From positions 62,001 to 126,000 of the forward strand of contig JBEYHY010000012.1 in NCBI GenBank assembly GCA_040635515.1: a stretch of 64,000 nucleotides of DNA, written 5' to 3'. Position 1 is the stretch's first letter. Each line of letters opens with the position of its first letter. The DNA comes from Prauserella_A sp040635515 (GTDB taxonomy: Bacteria > Actinomycetota > Actinomycetes > Mycobacteriales > Pseudonocardiaceae). The notes under the pieces were generated by a model, which saw only the letters and a list, made by a program, of their open reading frames with translations, ran no database searches and was not told where the DNA came from. Below are positions 25,137 to 33,616 of this stretch, one piece after another. The translations under genes were made by a program, and so were the position numbers.

Positions 25137-25775
25137 GTGCGTTTCGTGCTCGCTTCGGCCTCTCCCGCAAGGCTCGCCGTGCTCCGCGCGGCTGGCGTCG
25201 AACCCAGCGTCATGGTCTCCGGTGTGGACGAGGACGCCGTCATGGCGACACTGCCCGGCGCGGCACCCGCCGACGTGGTGACCGCGCTGGCCTCGGCGAA
25301 GGCCCGCGCCGTCGCGGAGACGCTCGGCCTGGACGCGGTCGTCGTCGGCTGCGACTCGATGCTGTGGATCGAAGGCGAACTGCTGGGCAAACCGGGCACG
25401 CCCGAGGTGGCCCGCAAACGGTGGGCCTCGATGGCGGGCGGCAGCGGCGAACTGCTCACCGGTCATGCCGTGCTGCGGCTGGAGGGTGGCGAGCTCACCG
25501 CCGAATCGGCGGGCACCCAGAGCACGAAGGTGCGGTTCGCGACACCGGCCGATGACGAACTGGATGCCTACGTCGAGAGCGGCGAGCCGCTCGCCGTCGC
25601 GGGCGGCTTCACGATCGACGGCAGGGGCGGCTGGTTCGTCGAGGGCATCGAAGGCGACCACACGAGCGTCATCGGCATCAGCCTCCCGCTGACCCGCCGC
25701 CTGCTCGCCGATGTGGGGATCAGCGTCGCAGACCTGTGGCGCGGCTCCGGCGCCACGGACAACGAGTCGCGCTGA
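25137..25775 (+). CDS. maf: Maf-family nucleoside triphosphate pyrophosphatase
   Basis: 212 residues. LASASPARLAVLRAAGV is the Maf N-terminal signature and VVGCDSMLWIEG holds the catalytic Asp; the C-terminal GGFTIDGRGGWFVEGIEGD completes the pattern. Maf proteins hydrolyse non-canonical or canonical (d)NTPs such as dTTP/UTP and help house-clean the nucleotide pool. Next to accD5-accE5 in mycobacteria too; here a PadR/MFS block lies between. The start is GTG 25137. Confidence 0.93.
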   Translation: MRFVLASASPARLAVLRAAGVEPSVMVSGVDEDAVMATLPGAAPADVVTALASAKARAVAETLGLDAVVVGCDSMLWIEGELLGKPGTPEVARKRWASMAGGSGELLTGHAVLRLEGGELTAESAGTQSTKVRFATPADDELDAYVESGEPLAVAGGFTIDGRGGWFVEGIEGDHTSVIGISLPLTRRLLADVGISVADLWRGSGATDNESR

Positions 25776-25799
25776 CGACCGGCGACGGCCCGGACGACG

Positions 25800-26351
25800 T
25801 CAGCCCGGCCCATGCCTCAGCAGGTGGGCGAGCAACAGCTTGACGGTCAGCAGGGGGCTGATCCAGGCGAGTTCGGCGGGGACGGGCAGCAGCGCCGTCG
25901 CAAGCACCAGCAGGGCGGCCGCTCCGGTGAACGCGACCGGCACGCGCAGACGAGGCGGAGCGAGAACGGCAAGCAAGCCGGAACCGAGCGTACCCAGGTA
26001 GAGCACCACGGCCGTGAGCCACGGCAGCCCGGGGAACAGCGCGGCGACGACGAACAAGTGCACGTGCGCGGCGACGAAGAGGATCGGGCGCCACCGCGAT
26101 GAACCGGCGTCGTGGAACCGGCGAGACGCCGCGGTCGTGGCATTGACGACGACCCCGCCGACGAGATCGAACCCCAGTACCAGCAGAACCACGGACTGGA
26201 GCACACTCAGCCCGTTTGCCAGTGCGACCGCGGCCGCGAACACGAGTCCGGAAACCGCCGCGCCATAGGAAAGCCGGAGTTCGGCGGCGGATGCTCCAGG
26301 GGCCACGAGCACGGCGTTGAGCCGGGATCTCAATGGGAAAGTCGCGACCAT
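25800..26351 (-). CDS. Membrane protein of unknown function beside TetR regulator
   Basis: 183 residues with about five hydrophobic segments. I do not recognise a family. The histidine pair in RRFHDAGSSRWRP and the HVHLF segment could bind a ligand or metal, but this is speculation. The ATG at 26351 is preferred to a TTG at 26357. It is divergent from a TetR gene whose start region carries a 20-bp palindrome, so it may be the regulated target. Confidence 0.7.
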   Translation of the reverse strand: MVATFPLRSRLNAVLVAPGASAAELRLSYGAAVSGLVFAAAVALANGLSVLQSVVLLVLGFDLVGGVVVNATTAASRRFHDAGSSRWRPILFVAAHVHLFVVAALFPGLPWLTAVVLYLGTLGSGLLAVLAPPRLRVPVAFTGAAALLVLATALLPVPAELAWISPLLTVKLLLAHLLRHGPG

Positions 26352-26362
26352 AAACAAGAAGT

Positions 26363-26387
26363 TACCATGGTGAATATGTATTCACCA
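26363..26387 (+). promoter_or_regulatory. TetR -10 box and operator palindrome
   Basis: TGGTGAATA (26368-26376) and TATTCACCA (26379-26387) form a perfect 9-bp inverted repeat with a 2-base centre, typical of a TetR operator. TACCAT (26363-26368) lies 7 bases before the ATG at 26376, so the start codon falls in the palindrome centre and binding would block initiation. Confidence 0.65.
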
Positions 26388-26966
26388 GAGGACAGGACAG
26401 CCAAGGCGATCATCCGCGACACCGCGGTCGAGCTGTTCGGCGAACACGGCGTCGACGCGGTTCCGTTGCGCGCCGTCGCGCAGCGGTGCGAGCTGTCGCA
26501 GCCGCTGATCATCAAGCACTACGGCTCTCGCGAAGGACTGGTACGTGCCGCGGACGAGCATGTACTCGGCCTGCTCGGCAACGCGCTCGACGCCGCGGCG
26601 CAAGCGAAGGCGACCGGCTCAGGTGTCGTGGCCGCCCTCGGCGACCCCGTCGTCACGCGCTACGTCCTGCGCCTGCTCACCTCGCCGGGAAAGCGGGCGA
26701 GCGACGCATACGCCCGGCTTCACGAATTCAGCAAGGCGGCCGTCCGGCGACTCGACGAGGAAGGCCGCGTGGCGGCGGATACCGACCTTGACGAACTCGC
26801 CACGGTGCTGCTCGCACACGACCTCTCGGTGTTGTTCCTCAGGGCTCGGATCACCGAGGCAACCGGCACGGATCCCCTGAGTCCCGGCGGACTCGCGTCG
26901 TGGACGACGACGGTCGCGCGACTTTACGGCGGCAGGGCCCTCACCTCGCCCGACGAGGTTCCGTGA
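26376..26966 (+). CDS. TetR-family transcriptional regulator
   Basis: 196 residues. The N-terminal helix-turn-helix (AKAIIRDTAVELFGEHGVDAVPLRAVAQRCELS in overlapping parts, ending LIIKHYGSREGLV) is typical TetR; the C-terminal ligand domain is not assignable. ATG 26376 is favoured because it sits 7 bases after a TACCAT box; ATG 26367 in the same frame is the alternative. The operator overlaps the start codon, which implies strong autoregulation. The 135 bases to the symporter gene contain a GCAAGCTTGC palindrome (26978-26987). Confidence 0.85.
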   Translation: MYSPEDRTAKAIIRDTAVELFGEHGVDAVPLRAVAQRCELSQPLIIKHYGSREGLVRAADEHVLGLLGNALDAAAQAKATGSGVVAALGDPVVTRYVLRLLTSPGKRASDAYARLHEFSKAAVRRLDEEGRVAADTDLDELATVLLAHDLSVLFLRARITEATGTDPLSPGGLASWTTTVARLYGGRALTSPDEVP

Positions 26967-27101
26967 AGGACGCTCACGCAAGCTTGCCCTCATGTCGTCT
27001 CATGATGTGAGAAATTTTCGGCTCCGGAAGAGAGCGGGACTCCCGAGCGTTGCCAGCTCCGGCACTCTCGACAAGTTCTCGCAGGTAAACGGAGCCACAG
27101 C

Positions 27102-28436
27102 GTGTCTTTTCTACGGACCTACACCCGGCCATCGGTCTTCGCCTCCGCGGTGATCGGAGCGCTACTCGCCGGCGCGGCACTCGGCGCGCTCGCGAGGGCG
27201 ACCGAAGCAGGATGGCTCACCGAACTGCTCGACCAGATCGGTTCCGTCTTCACAACCCTGCTGCAGATCGCCGTCATCCCACTCGTGTTCACCGCGATCA
27301 TCGTGGGCATCAACAGCCTGCGCGGTCTCGGCGGCGGAAGGACGGCGGCCCGGCTCGGCGGCAAGACCGTGCTCTGGTTCGCGACGACCTCGCTCATCGC
27401 CGTGTTCATCGGCATCGCCGTCGGGCTGATCTTCAACCCGGGCAGCGGGGGAATCGGTGACGCCGCGGCGACCGCGGCGAACACCGAACGCGCCGCCGAG
27501 AGCGTCGAGAGCTGGGGCTCGTGGACCGCGTTCATCGAGGGCATCGTGCCGAGCAACGCGATAGCGGCCTTCGCCGAGGGCCAGACCCTGCAGGTGCTGT
27601 TCCTCGCGCTGATCATCGGTGCCGCCGCCTACAGCCTCGGGGACAAGGCGAAGCCGTTCATCGACGTCACGACGAGCCTTTTCGAGATCATCCAGCGTTA
27701 TCTCGGCTGGATCGTGCGGCTGGCCCCCATCGGCATCCTCGGCCTCATCGGCGCCGCGGTCGCCAACTACGGCGACGCGCTGTTCCGGCCGCTGCTCTCG
27801 ACGACCATCGCCGTCTACGTCGGCAGCCTGCTCGTGCTGTTCGTGGTCTACCCGATCCTGCTGCGGTTCGTCGCCGGTGTGCGCCCCTCGACGTTCTTCG
27901 CCAAGTCGTGGACGGCCATCCAGTTCGCGTTCGTCTCGCAGTCATCGGCCGCGACACTGCCGTTGACCAGGCAGACCGTCGTCAACCTCGGAGTGTCGCC
28001 CGGCTACGCCGCGTTCGCGACGCCGCTGGCGAGCGCGACGAAGATGGACGGTTGCGCCGCCGTGTTCCCCGCCATCGGCACGATCTTCATCGCCAACATC
28101 TCCGGTGTCTCGCTGAACATCGGGCAGTACCTCGGCATCGTGCTCGTCGCCGTCTTCGGGGCGCTGGCCACGGCGGGGACCACCGGCTGGCTCACCGCGC
28201 TGACGCTGACCACCACGGTCATCGGGCTCGACTCCGCGCAGGTCGCGCTCGGCATCGCGCTGATCTACTCGGTGAACCCGATCATGGACATGATGCGCAC
28301 CGCCACCAACGTCGCTGGGCAGATCGCGGTACCGACCGTCGTGGCGAGGTCGGAGGGACTCATCGACGACGAGGTACTGACAACGCCCAGCGCACCGCCG
28401 CTGCTCACCGAGGAGAAGAAGGAGGCCGTGGCCTGA
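27102..28436 (+). CDS. Dicarboxylate/amino acid:cation symporter (DAACS)
   Basis: 444 residues with eight helices and two re-entrant loops. The conserved segments IPLVFTAIIVGINSL, the serine-rich hairpin QSSAATLPLT and KMDGCAAVFPAI correspond to the glutamate/dicarboxylate binding core of GltP/DctA proteins, although helix 8 lacks the most common NMDG form. It would import glutamate, aspartate or C4-dicarboxylates with Na+ or H+. Start GTG 27102 with GGAG upstream. It stands alone between a TetR gene and a convergent secreted-protein gene. Confidence 0.88.
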   Translation: MSFLRTYTRPSVFASAVIGALLAGAALGALARATEAGWLTELLDQIGSVFTTLLQIAVIPLVFTAIIVGINSLRGLGGGRTAARLGGKTVLWFATTSLIAVFIGIAVGLIFNPGSGGIGDAAATAANTERAAESVESWGSWTAFIEGIVPSNAIAAFAEGQTLQVLFLALIIGAAAYSLGDKAKPFIDVTTSLFEIIQRYLGWIVRLAPIGILGLIGAAVANYGDALFRPLLSTTIAVYVGSLLVLFVVYPILLRFVAGVRPSTFFAKSWTAIQFAFVSQSSAATLPLTRQTVVNLGVSPGYAAFATPLASATKMDGCAAVFPAIGTIFIANISGVSLNIGQYLGIVLVAVFGALATAGTTGWLTALTLTTTVIGLDSAQVALGIALIYSVNPIMDMMRTATNVAGQIAVPTVVARSEGLIDDEVLTTPSAPPLLTEEKKEAVA

Positions 28437-28450
28437 GGGAAGCACGACTC

Positions 28451-29158
28451 TCACCGGCAGGCGCCGAGCTCGCTCTCGGTCACCGTGACCTCGGGCCACC
28501 CGCGCAACTCCCCTGGCGAGGTGTAGGTCCCGGTGCAGCCGACCTCGCCGCCCCTGAGGTCGAAGACCTCGGCGAGCACCGGCGCCTGCTGGCATTCGGC
28601 CGCCGTTTCCGCCGCGCTGCAATCGTGCCGGACCACGACGACCTCGGGAGTGTCGTCACCGGCGACGTCGTCGAGCACGATGACCCCGGCGTCGGAGAAG
28701 TACGGCCGTTCCGCCGCCCGCCAGGTGTCGCCTCGCCACACGTGGATCTCGCCCGCGGTGCCGCCGTCGTGCGGTCCCCTGACGAGGCAGACCGGGGTCG
28801 CGGTTTCCGCGCACCGCAGCGAGTCCCTGTTGAGCCGGACTCCCATGCCGGTGATGGCGGTTTCCGCGACCTTGGCCGAACCGGGCCCTCCTGCCCTGAG
28901 CTTGCCCGTTCCACCCTCGTGGTCGGCGAGCAGTTCGACCGTCATGCCGTTGACGTCAGCCGAGGCCACCACCCGGCACGGTTCGTCACCGCAACCCGCG
29001 CTCGCGGTCGGCTTCACCTGGCCGGCCTGGCCGCCCGCGAACACGGGCGGACTCGTGTCCGGCCGCAGCAGGACCGCGGCGACGAGCGAGGCCACCACGA
29101 CCACACCGGCAAGCAGCACCACGACGAGCACGGGCCGGGGCATTGCCGGAAACCGCAC
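28451..29158 (-). CDS. Membrane-anchored extracytoplasmic protein, unknown function
   Basis: 235 residues. A single N-terminal membrane anchor (about 9-31) is followed by a secreted domain with several cysteines that probably pair (CGDEPC, LRCAETATPVC, HDCSA with ECQQ, and the terminal GC and ACR). The stretch VLDDVAGDDTPEVVVV resembles an FG-GAP/integrin-like calcium loop. GGGGAGG precedes the GTG start. No catalytic motif is visible. The 209 bases to accA3 hold its own promoter and that of accA3. Confidence 0.72.
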   Translation of the reverse strand: MRFPAMPRPVLVVVLLAGVVVVASLVAAVLLRPDTSPPVFAGGQAGQVKPTASAGCGDEPCRVVASADVNGMTVELLADHEGGTGKLRAGGPGSAKVAETAITGMGVRLNRDSLRCAETATPVCLVRGPHDGGTAGEIHVWRGDTWRAAERPYFSDAGVIVLDDVAGDDTPEVVVVRHDCSAAETAAECQQAPVLAEVFDLRGGEVGCTGTYTSPGELRGWPEVTVTESELGACR

Positions 29159-29367
29159 GACGACCTCCCCTCCACACTTCTCGCCCGAGCGTAAGTGAGG
29201 TCACGGTCGACATCGGGGAAGGTCATCAGACCGAATGAGCACCGTCACTGAGCACCGCTTCCCGGCCGGGTGACCCTTCCACAGGCCACTCAGCGTGAGC
29301 CGGCTCTCACCGCGCCCTTGCCTGCGATCCGTAGACTCCTCCGTGAGCAGCTAACAGGGAGGTAAGC

Positions 29368-31146
29368 GTGCCGCAGGCAGCCAGCGTGACGAAGATTCTC
29401 GTTGCCAACAGGGGCGAGATCGCCGTACGCGTCATCAGGGCGGCGAGAGACGCCGGGCTGGCCAGTGTGGCCGTGTACGCAGACCCCGACCGCGACGCGC
29501 CACATGTGCGCATGGCCGACGAGGCATTCGCACTCGGCGGTACGACAGCCGCCGAAAGCTACCTGGTTTTCGACAAGTTGCTGGACGTCGCGAAGCGGGC
29601 GGGTGCGGACGCGGTCCACCCGGGCTACGGGTTTCTCTCGGAGAACGCCGACTTCGCCCAGGCGATCCTCGACGCGGGTCTGACCTGGATCGGCCCGAGC
29701 CCCCAGGCGATCAGGGACCTTGGCGACAAGGTCACGGCGAGGCACATCGCGCTCAAGGCGGGCGCACCACTGGTTCCCGGTACCAAGGATCCGGTGGAAA
29801 CCGCCGACGAAATCGTGGCCTTCGCCGAGGAGCACGGGCTCCCGGTCGCCATCAAGGCCGCCTTCGGCGGCGGTGGCAGGGGCTTGAAGGTCGCCCGCAC
29901 CAAGGAAGAGATCCCGGAACTCTTCGAATCGGCGACCCGCGAGGCGGTTGCCGCTTTCGGAAGGGGCGAATGCTTCGTCGAGCGCTATCTCGACAAGCCG
30001 AGGCACGTCGAGGCACAGGTTCTCGCCGATCAGCACGGCAATGTGGTGGTCGTGGGTACGAGGGACTGTTCGCTTCAGCGCAGGCATCAGAAGCTCGTCG
30101 AGGAAGCTCCCGCGCCGTTCCTGAACGAACAGCAGCGCGAGACCATCCACTCGTCGGCCAAGGCCATCTGCAAGGAAGCGGGGTACTACGGCGCGGGAAC
30201 CGTCGAATACCTCGTCGGGGTCGACGGCACCATCTCGTTCCTTGAGGTCAACACCCGGCTTCAGGTGGAGCACCCGGTTTCCGAGGAGACCACGGGCATC
30301 GACCTCGTCCGCGAACAGTTCCGGATCGCGGAGGGCGCACCACTGCCCTTCACCGAGGACCCCGCGCCGAGGGGCCACTCCATCGAATTCCGGATCAACG
30401 GCGAGGACGCGGGCCGTAACTTCCTTCCCGCTCCCGGGTCCGTCAGCAAGCTCGGGTTCCCGGAGGGGCCCGGCGTGCGGGTGGATTCCGGGGTCGAGGC
30501 GGGCAGCGTCATCGGCGGCCAGTTCGACTCGATGCTCGCCAAGGTGATCGTCACGGGTGCCGACCGGCAGCAGGCCATCGAGCGCAGCCGCAGGGCGCTG
30601 GACGAGATGGAGGTCGAGGGCCTGGCCACGGTGCTGCCCTTCCACCGCACGATCCTGCGCGACCCGGCCTTCGTCGGTGACGGAACCGGATTCTCCGTGC
30701 ACACCCGGTGGATCGAGACCGAGTTCGACAACACCATCGAGCCGTTCACCGCGCCGCAGGCCGACGAGGACGCCGAGGAGACCGAGCGGCAGAACGTGGT
30801 CGTCGAGGTCGGCGGCAGGCGGCTTGAGGTGTCCCTGCCGGGTGGGCTCGCCCTCGGCGGCGGCGCACCGGCCGGTGAGGCGAAGGCCAAGAAGCGCAAG
30901 CGGGCAGGTGGCACCAAGACCGCCGTCAGCGGCGACGCGGTGACCGCCCCGATGCAGGGCACCATCGTGAAGGTCGCCGTCGCCGACGGCCAGCAGGTCG
31001 AGGCGGGCGAGCTGATCGTCGTGCTGGAGGCCATGAAGATGGAAAACCCGGTCAGCGCGCACAAGTCCGGCACCGTGACCGGGCTCGCCGTCGAGGTGGG
31101 CACGGCCGTCAGCCAGGGCACCGTACTGCTGGAAATCAAGGACTGA
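29368..31146 (+). CDS. accA3: Acyl-CoA carboxylase alpha subunit (biotin carboxylase-BCCP)
   Basis: 592 residues. The biotin carboxylase part (about 8-455) begins ILVANRGEIAVRVIRAARD and contains the ATP-grasp loop KAAFGGGGRGLKV and EVNTRLQVEHPVSEE. A Lys/Arg-rich linker leads to the biotinyl carrier domain (about 520-592) with EAMKMENP, where Lys557 would be biotinylated by BirA. It supplies carboxybiotin to AccD5/AccE5 and probably other AccD subunits. The GTG start has an AGGGAGGT ribosome binding site; TAGACT at 29332 may be the -10. A hairpin repeat begins one base after the stop. Confidence 0.95.
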   Translation: MPQAASVTKILVANRGEIAVRVIRAARDAGLASVAVYADPDRDAPHVRMADEAFALGGTTAAESYLVFDKLLDVAKRAGADAVHPGYGFLSENADFAQAILDAGLTWIGPSPQAIRDLGDKVTARHIALKAGAPLVPGTKDPVETADEIVAFAEEHGLPVAIKAAFGGGGRGLKVARTKEEIPELFESATREAVAAFGRGECFVERYLDKPRHVEAQVLADQHGNVVVVGTRDCSLQRRHQKLVEEAPAPFLNEQQRETIHSSAKAICKEAGYYGAGTVEYLVGVDGTISFLEVNTRLQVEHPVSEETTGIDLVREQFRIAEGAPLPFTEDPAPRGHSIEFRINGEDAGRNFLPAPGSVSKLGFPEGPGVRVDSGVEAGSVIGGQFDSMLAKVIVTGADRQQAIERSRRALDEMEVEGLATVLPFHRTILRDPAFVGDGTGFSVHTRWIETEFDNTIEPFTAPQADEDAEETERQNVVVEVGGRRLEVSLPGGLALGGGAPAGEAKAKKRKRAGGTKTAVSGDAVTAPMQGTIVKVAVADGQQVEAGELIVVLEAMKMENPVSAHKSGTVTGLAVEVGTAVSQGTVLLEIKD

Positions 31147-31147
31147 C

Positions 31148-31198
31148 GAAGCAAGGGAGCTTTGCTATCGCATGGCGGTAGCAAAGCTCCCTTGCTTC
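31148..31198. repeat. Dispersed hairpin repeat, copy 2
   Basis: A 24-bp stem (one G-T pair) with a 3-base loop, starting one base after the accA3 stop. Same family as the copies at 22895, 40526 and 60210. The position immediately behind a stop codon supports a terminator or 3'-end role. Confidence 0.9.
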
Positions 31199-31261
31199 CG
31201 TCCGGCCCGGAACCGCTGAGAAGCAACTCAGCCTTGATGGCCGAGGCGGCCCATGCGGACA

Positions 31262-31267
31262 TACCAT
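31262..31267 (+). promoter_or_regulatory. Putative -10 box of leaderless DUF1707-gene transcript
   Basis: TACCAT is followed by 6 bases and the GTG at 31274; no Shine-Dalgarno. Confidence 0.45.
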
Positions 31268-31273
31268 CGACAC

Positions 31274-31714
31274 GTGACCGTCGACCAGCCGGAAATGCGC
31301 CTCAGCGACGCTGAGCGGCAGGAAGCGCTGGACGCACTCTCCGAGCATGTGCGGACCGGCCGGATCGACCTTGTCGAGTTCGACGAGCGGTCACAAAAGG
31401 TCAGTACGGCGAAGTTCCGGAAAGACCTGGAAGCGTTGTTCAGTGACCTTCCCGAACCCCAGCCCAGCGTGCTGCGGTCGGTGCGAAGACTGCCGCCTCA
31501 GCAACCACACCGGCCACAACCGGTTCCGCGGGCCTCGGCGCCGCCGATGACGTGGCAGCAGCGGCTCGCCTCCAGCGCGGTACCCATCGCCGCGATCGTC
31601 GCCGCCATCTTGTTCTTCACGGCCGCCCGCGGCGTCATCTTCATTTTCGCGCTGCCCGCGATCGTGGCGCTGCTCGTCGGATCACTCGGCAACCGGCGCG
31701 GACGCCGGTTCTAG
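31274..31714 (+). CDS. DUF1707 domain membrane protein
   Basis: 146 residues. The N-terminal 55 residues (MRLSDAERQEALDALSEHV ... FDERSQKVSTAKFRKDLEALFSDLP, shown in parts) are a DUF1707 (SHOCT-like) domain, followed by a Pro-rich linker and two hydrophobic segments at the C-terminus. Such proteins are abundant in actinobacteria and unassigned. The GTG at 31274 is used because it follows a TACCAT box by 6 bases; an in-frame ATG at 31253 would lie upstream of that promoter. The stop codon forms part of the next gene's -10 box. Confidence 0.8.
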   Translation: MTVDQPEMRLSDAERQEALDALSEHVRTGRIDLVEFDERSQKVSTAKFRKDLEALFSDLPEPQPSVLRSVRRLPPQQPHRPQPVPRASAPPMTWQQRLASSAVPIAAIVAAILFFTAARGVIFIFALPAIVALLVGSLGNRRGRRF

Positions 31715-31717
31715 AAT
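31712..31717 (+). promoter_or_regulatory. Putative -10 box of leaderless GNAT operon transcript
   Basis: TAGAAT overlaps the stop codon of the preceding gene and lies 7 bases before the GTG at 31725. No Shine-Dalgarno is visible, so this may start the five-gene operon. Confidence 0.45.
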
Positions 31718-31724
31718 CTCTTTC

Positions 31725-32252
31725 GTGGAACCGGTCGAGATCAACGCGGGGAGTTGTTATCTCCGGCAGTTGCGCGCCGACGGCTTCATCGACGACAGGG
31801 CCGCGCTCAGCGCGGCGTTCGAGGATCCGCTCTTCCGCAGGTTCGTTCCCGGTTTCGACCTCGCCACGACGACCGCCGCCGGCGAGTACGTCGAGCGAAG
31901 GGCCCAGGAATGGCTCGACGGAACCCGGTGCTCGTGGGCCATCGCGGAGCCGACCACCGGCGATCTTCTCGGCGAGGTCGGGCTCAAACGGCTCGACCTT
32001 CCCCACGGCAACGCCGAAACCGCGATCTGGCTGCGTCCGGGCGCGCGTGGCCGTGGCCTCGCCACGACGGCGGTCGGCGCCGCGCTGCGATTCGGTTTCG
32101 GCGCACTCGGGCTCACCGCCATCCACTACCTGCACGAACCGGACAACGTCGCCTCCGGCGCCGTGGCTGGGCGGTGTGGTTTCACCTATGTGGGCCCGGT
32201 GCTGGGCACCCGTGACGTCCGCTGGTCCGTCGGCCCCGGTGAGGTCGCGTGA
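31725..32252 (+). CDS. GNAT-family N-acetyltransferase
   Basis: 175 residues. The acetyl-CoA pyrophosphate loop is clear as RPGARGRGLATTAVGAAL, with the upstream beta strand AETAIWL; the C-terminal HYLHEPDNVASGAVAGRCGF is typical of ribosomal-protein-Ala acetyltransferase-like (RimJ/RimL) members. The substrate is unknown. It is first in a five-gene operon: its stop overlaps the next start in a GTGA, so it is probably made together with the membrane proteins that follow. Confidence 0.87.
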   Translation: MEPVEINAGSCYLRQLRADGFIDDRAALSAAFEDPLFRRFVPGFDLATTTAAGEYVERRAQEWLDGTRCSWAIAEPTTGDLLGEVGLKRLDLPHGNAETAIWLRPGARGRGLATTAVGAALRFGFGALGLTAIHYLHEPDNVASGAVAGRCGFTYVGPVLGTRDVRWSVGPGEVA

Positions 32253-33616
32253 GGCACGCCGTTCTCGCGGTGGTGGCCGCACTCGTCTGGCTGCTCGCGC
32301 CACCCGCCTTCGCGCAAGACGACACCGAGATTCCGCCCGCTCCCGCCATCCCCGGCAGTGATGACAGCGATCTGCCGCCCAAGCTCGACGTCCCGAAGGC
32401 GCTGGAGGCGTTGGAGGACCAGCAGATCTACCGGGCCCCCGGCGCCGTTGCCTACCTCGACGAGGAACTGATCCGCGCCGAACTGGACCCGGACATGCGC
32501 ATCCTCGTCGGACCGTTCAGCGGGCCGCTCGGCGAGGACGGCCACTACGTCGACAGCAGCGACCGCATGGAACAGACCTACACGCCGCTCAGGGAATGGA
32601 GCGAAGACACCGGGCTGGTCCTCATCCGTGTCGAGGGCCTGCTGGCCTCGTCGAGCAAAGGCGTCACCGCGTTACCGGGCGACCTCGACGAACTGCGCGG
32701 ACACACAGCCGCCTACGACGTGACGGACGCGGTTCTCACCCTCATCCGGCACGCCAAGGACCTGCCGACGGACTCGACGGATTACCCGGTACGAGAGGTC
32801 GTCGCACCGACCGAGCGGCAGGTCGCCGAGCTCGCGGGCATCCTGCGGCGCACTCCCATCCACAACGCGCCGGGCCGCGAGGACCCCATCGCACTGCCCA
32901 GGGACCTGGTCGAGGAACGCACGGGCTTCCGGGTTCGCGCGGTCGCGTTCCCGACGCTGAAGCCGGGCGAACCGATCGTCGACTACGCCCCCGCGCTCGC
33001 CGAGGAGTTCCCGGGAGAAGTCGTCCTGGTGGCCCACGGCGGCTGGCTCGACCTCGCCGGGCCGGAGAACGTGGCGCTGACCTCCGCCCGCAACTACGCG
33101 TTCGGCCGGTTCCAGCAGGGCAGTCTCCGCCAGGGCAGCCCCATGCAGGACCGCATCGGCACCATCCTCGTGCGAGCCAACGAACTGCTGACCGAGCATC
33201 CGTTCGGCAGGCCGCAGCCGAAGACCCTGCAAGAACTCATCGGCGACCTCGCACCGTGGGTTCTCGGCGGATCAGCCCTCGTCGTCGCCGGAATCCCACT
33301 GGCGAGAATGACGACGCGGCGCGTGGAGAAAGCCCGCGCGGAACGCGCCGAATTCGCCAAAGAACAGGCCCGGACCTTCGCCGAACTCGCGACGCTCGGC
33401 GAAGACCTGCTCGCGGCGGACGGCACGAGGGACACCAGTGCCGCCGCCGAACGGCACGCCACCGCGACGACTCTCTTCGAGCAGGCCACAACCGCCGCGG
33501 CGATGGAACAGGTGCGAGTAGTCATCGGCGAGGGCAGCAAGCAGCTGGGTTCCTCCCGAAAGAGAAGAAAGAGAAGGCGGGCGCGCACCGAGGCGGCAAC
33601 GGAGAACGAATCATGA
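32249..33616 (+). CDS. Secreted/membrane protein of unknown function, operon gene 2
   Basis: 455 residues. A signal peptide (about 1-22, ending PPAFA) is followed by an extracytoplasmic domain of some 310 residues that I do not recognise, one transmembrane helix (about 336-353) and a cytoplasmic tail with a charged, Ala-rich probable coiled coil and a very basic end (RKRRKRRR). The outside domain begins with a segment reading QQIYRAPGAVAYLDEELI. The GTG start overlaps the GNAT stop and its own stop overlaps the next start, so the operon is translationally coupled. A sensor or scaffold role across the membrane is speculation. Confidence 0.75.
   Translation: MRHAVLAVVAALVWLLAPPAFAQDDTEIPPAPAIPGSDDSDLPPKLDVPKALEALEDQQIYRAPGAVAYLDEELIRAELDPDMRILVGPFSGPLGEDGHYVDSSDRMEQTYTPLREWSEDTGLVLIRVEGLLASSSKGVTALPGDLDELRGHTAAYDVTDAVLTLIRHAKDLPTDSTDYPVREVVAPTERQVAELAGILRRTPIHNAPGREDPIALPRDLVEERTGFRVRAVAFPTLKPGEPIVDYAPALAEEFPGEVVLVAHGGWLDLAGPENVALTSARNYAFGRFQQGSLRQGSPMQDRIGTILVRANELLTEHPFGRPQPKTLQELIGDLAPWVLGGSALVVAGIPLARMTTRRVEKARAERAEFAKEQARTFAELATLGEDLLAADGTRDTSAAAERHATATTLFEQATTAAAMEQVRVVIGEGSKQLGSSRKRRKRRRARTEAATENES

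Noticed and set aside
26112..26366. N-terminal extension of the TetR protein
   Set aside because: It overlaps the divergent membrane gene; the helix-turn-helix begins right after the ATG at 26376, which also has a promoter box in register.
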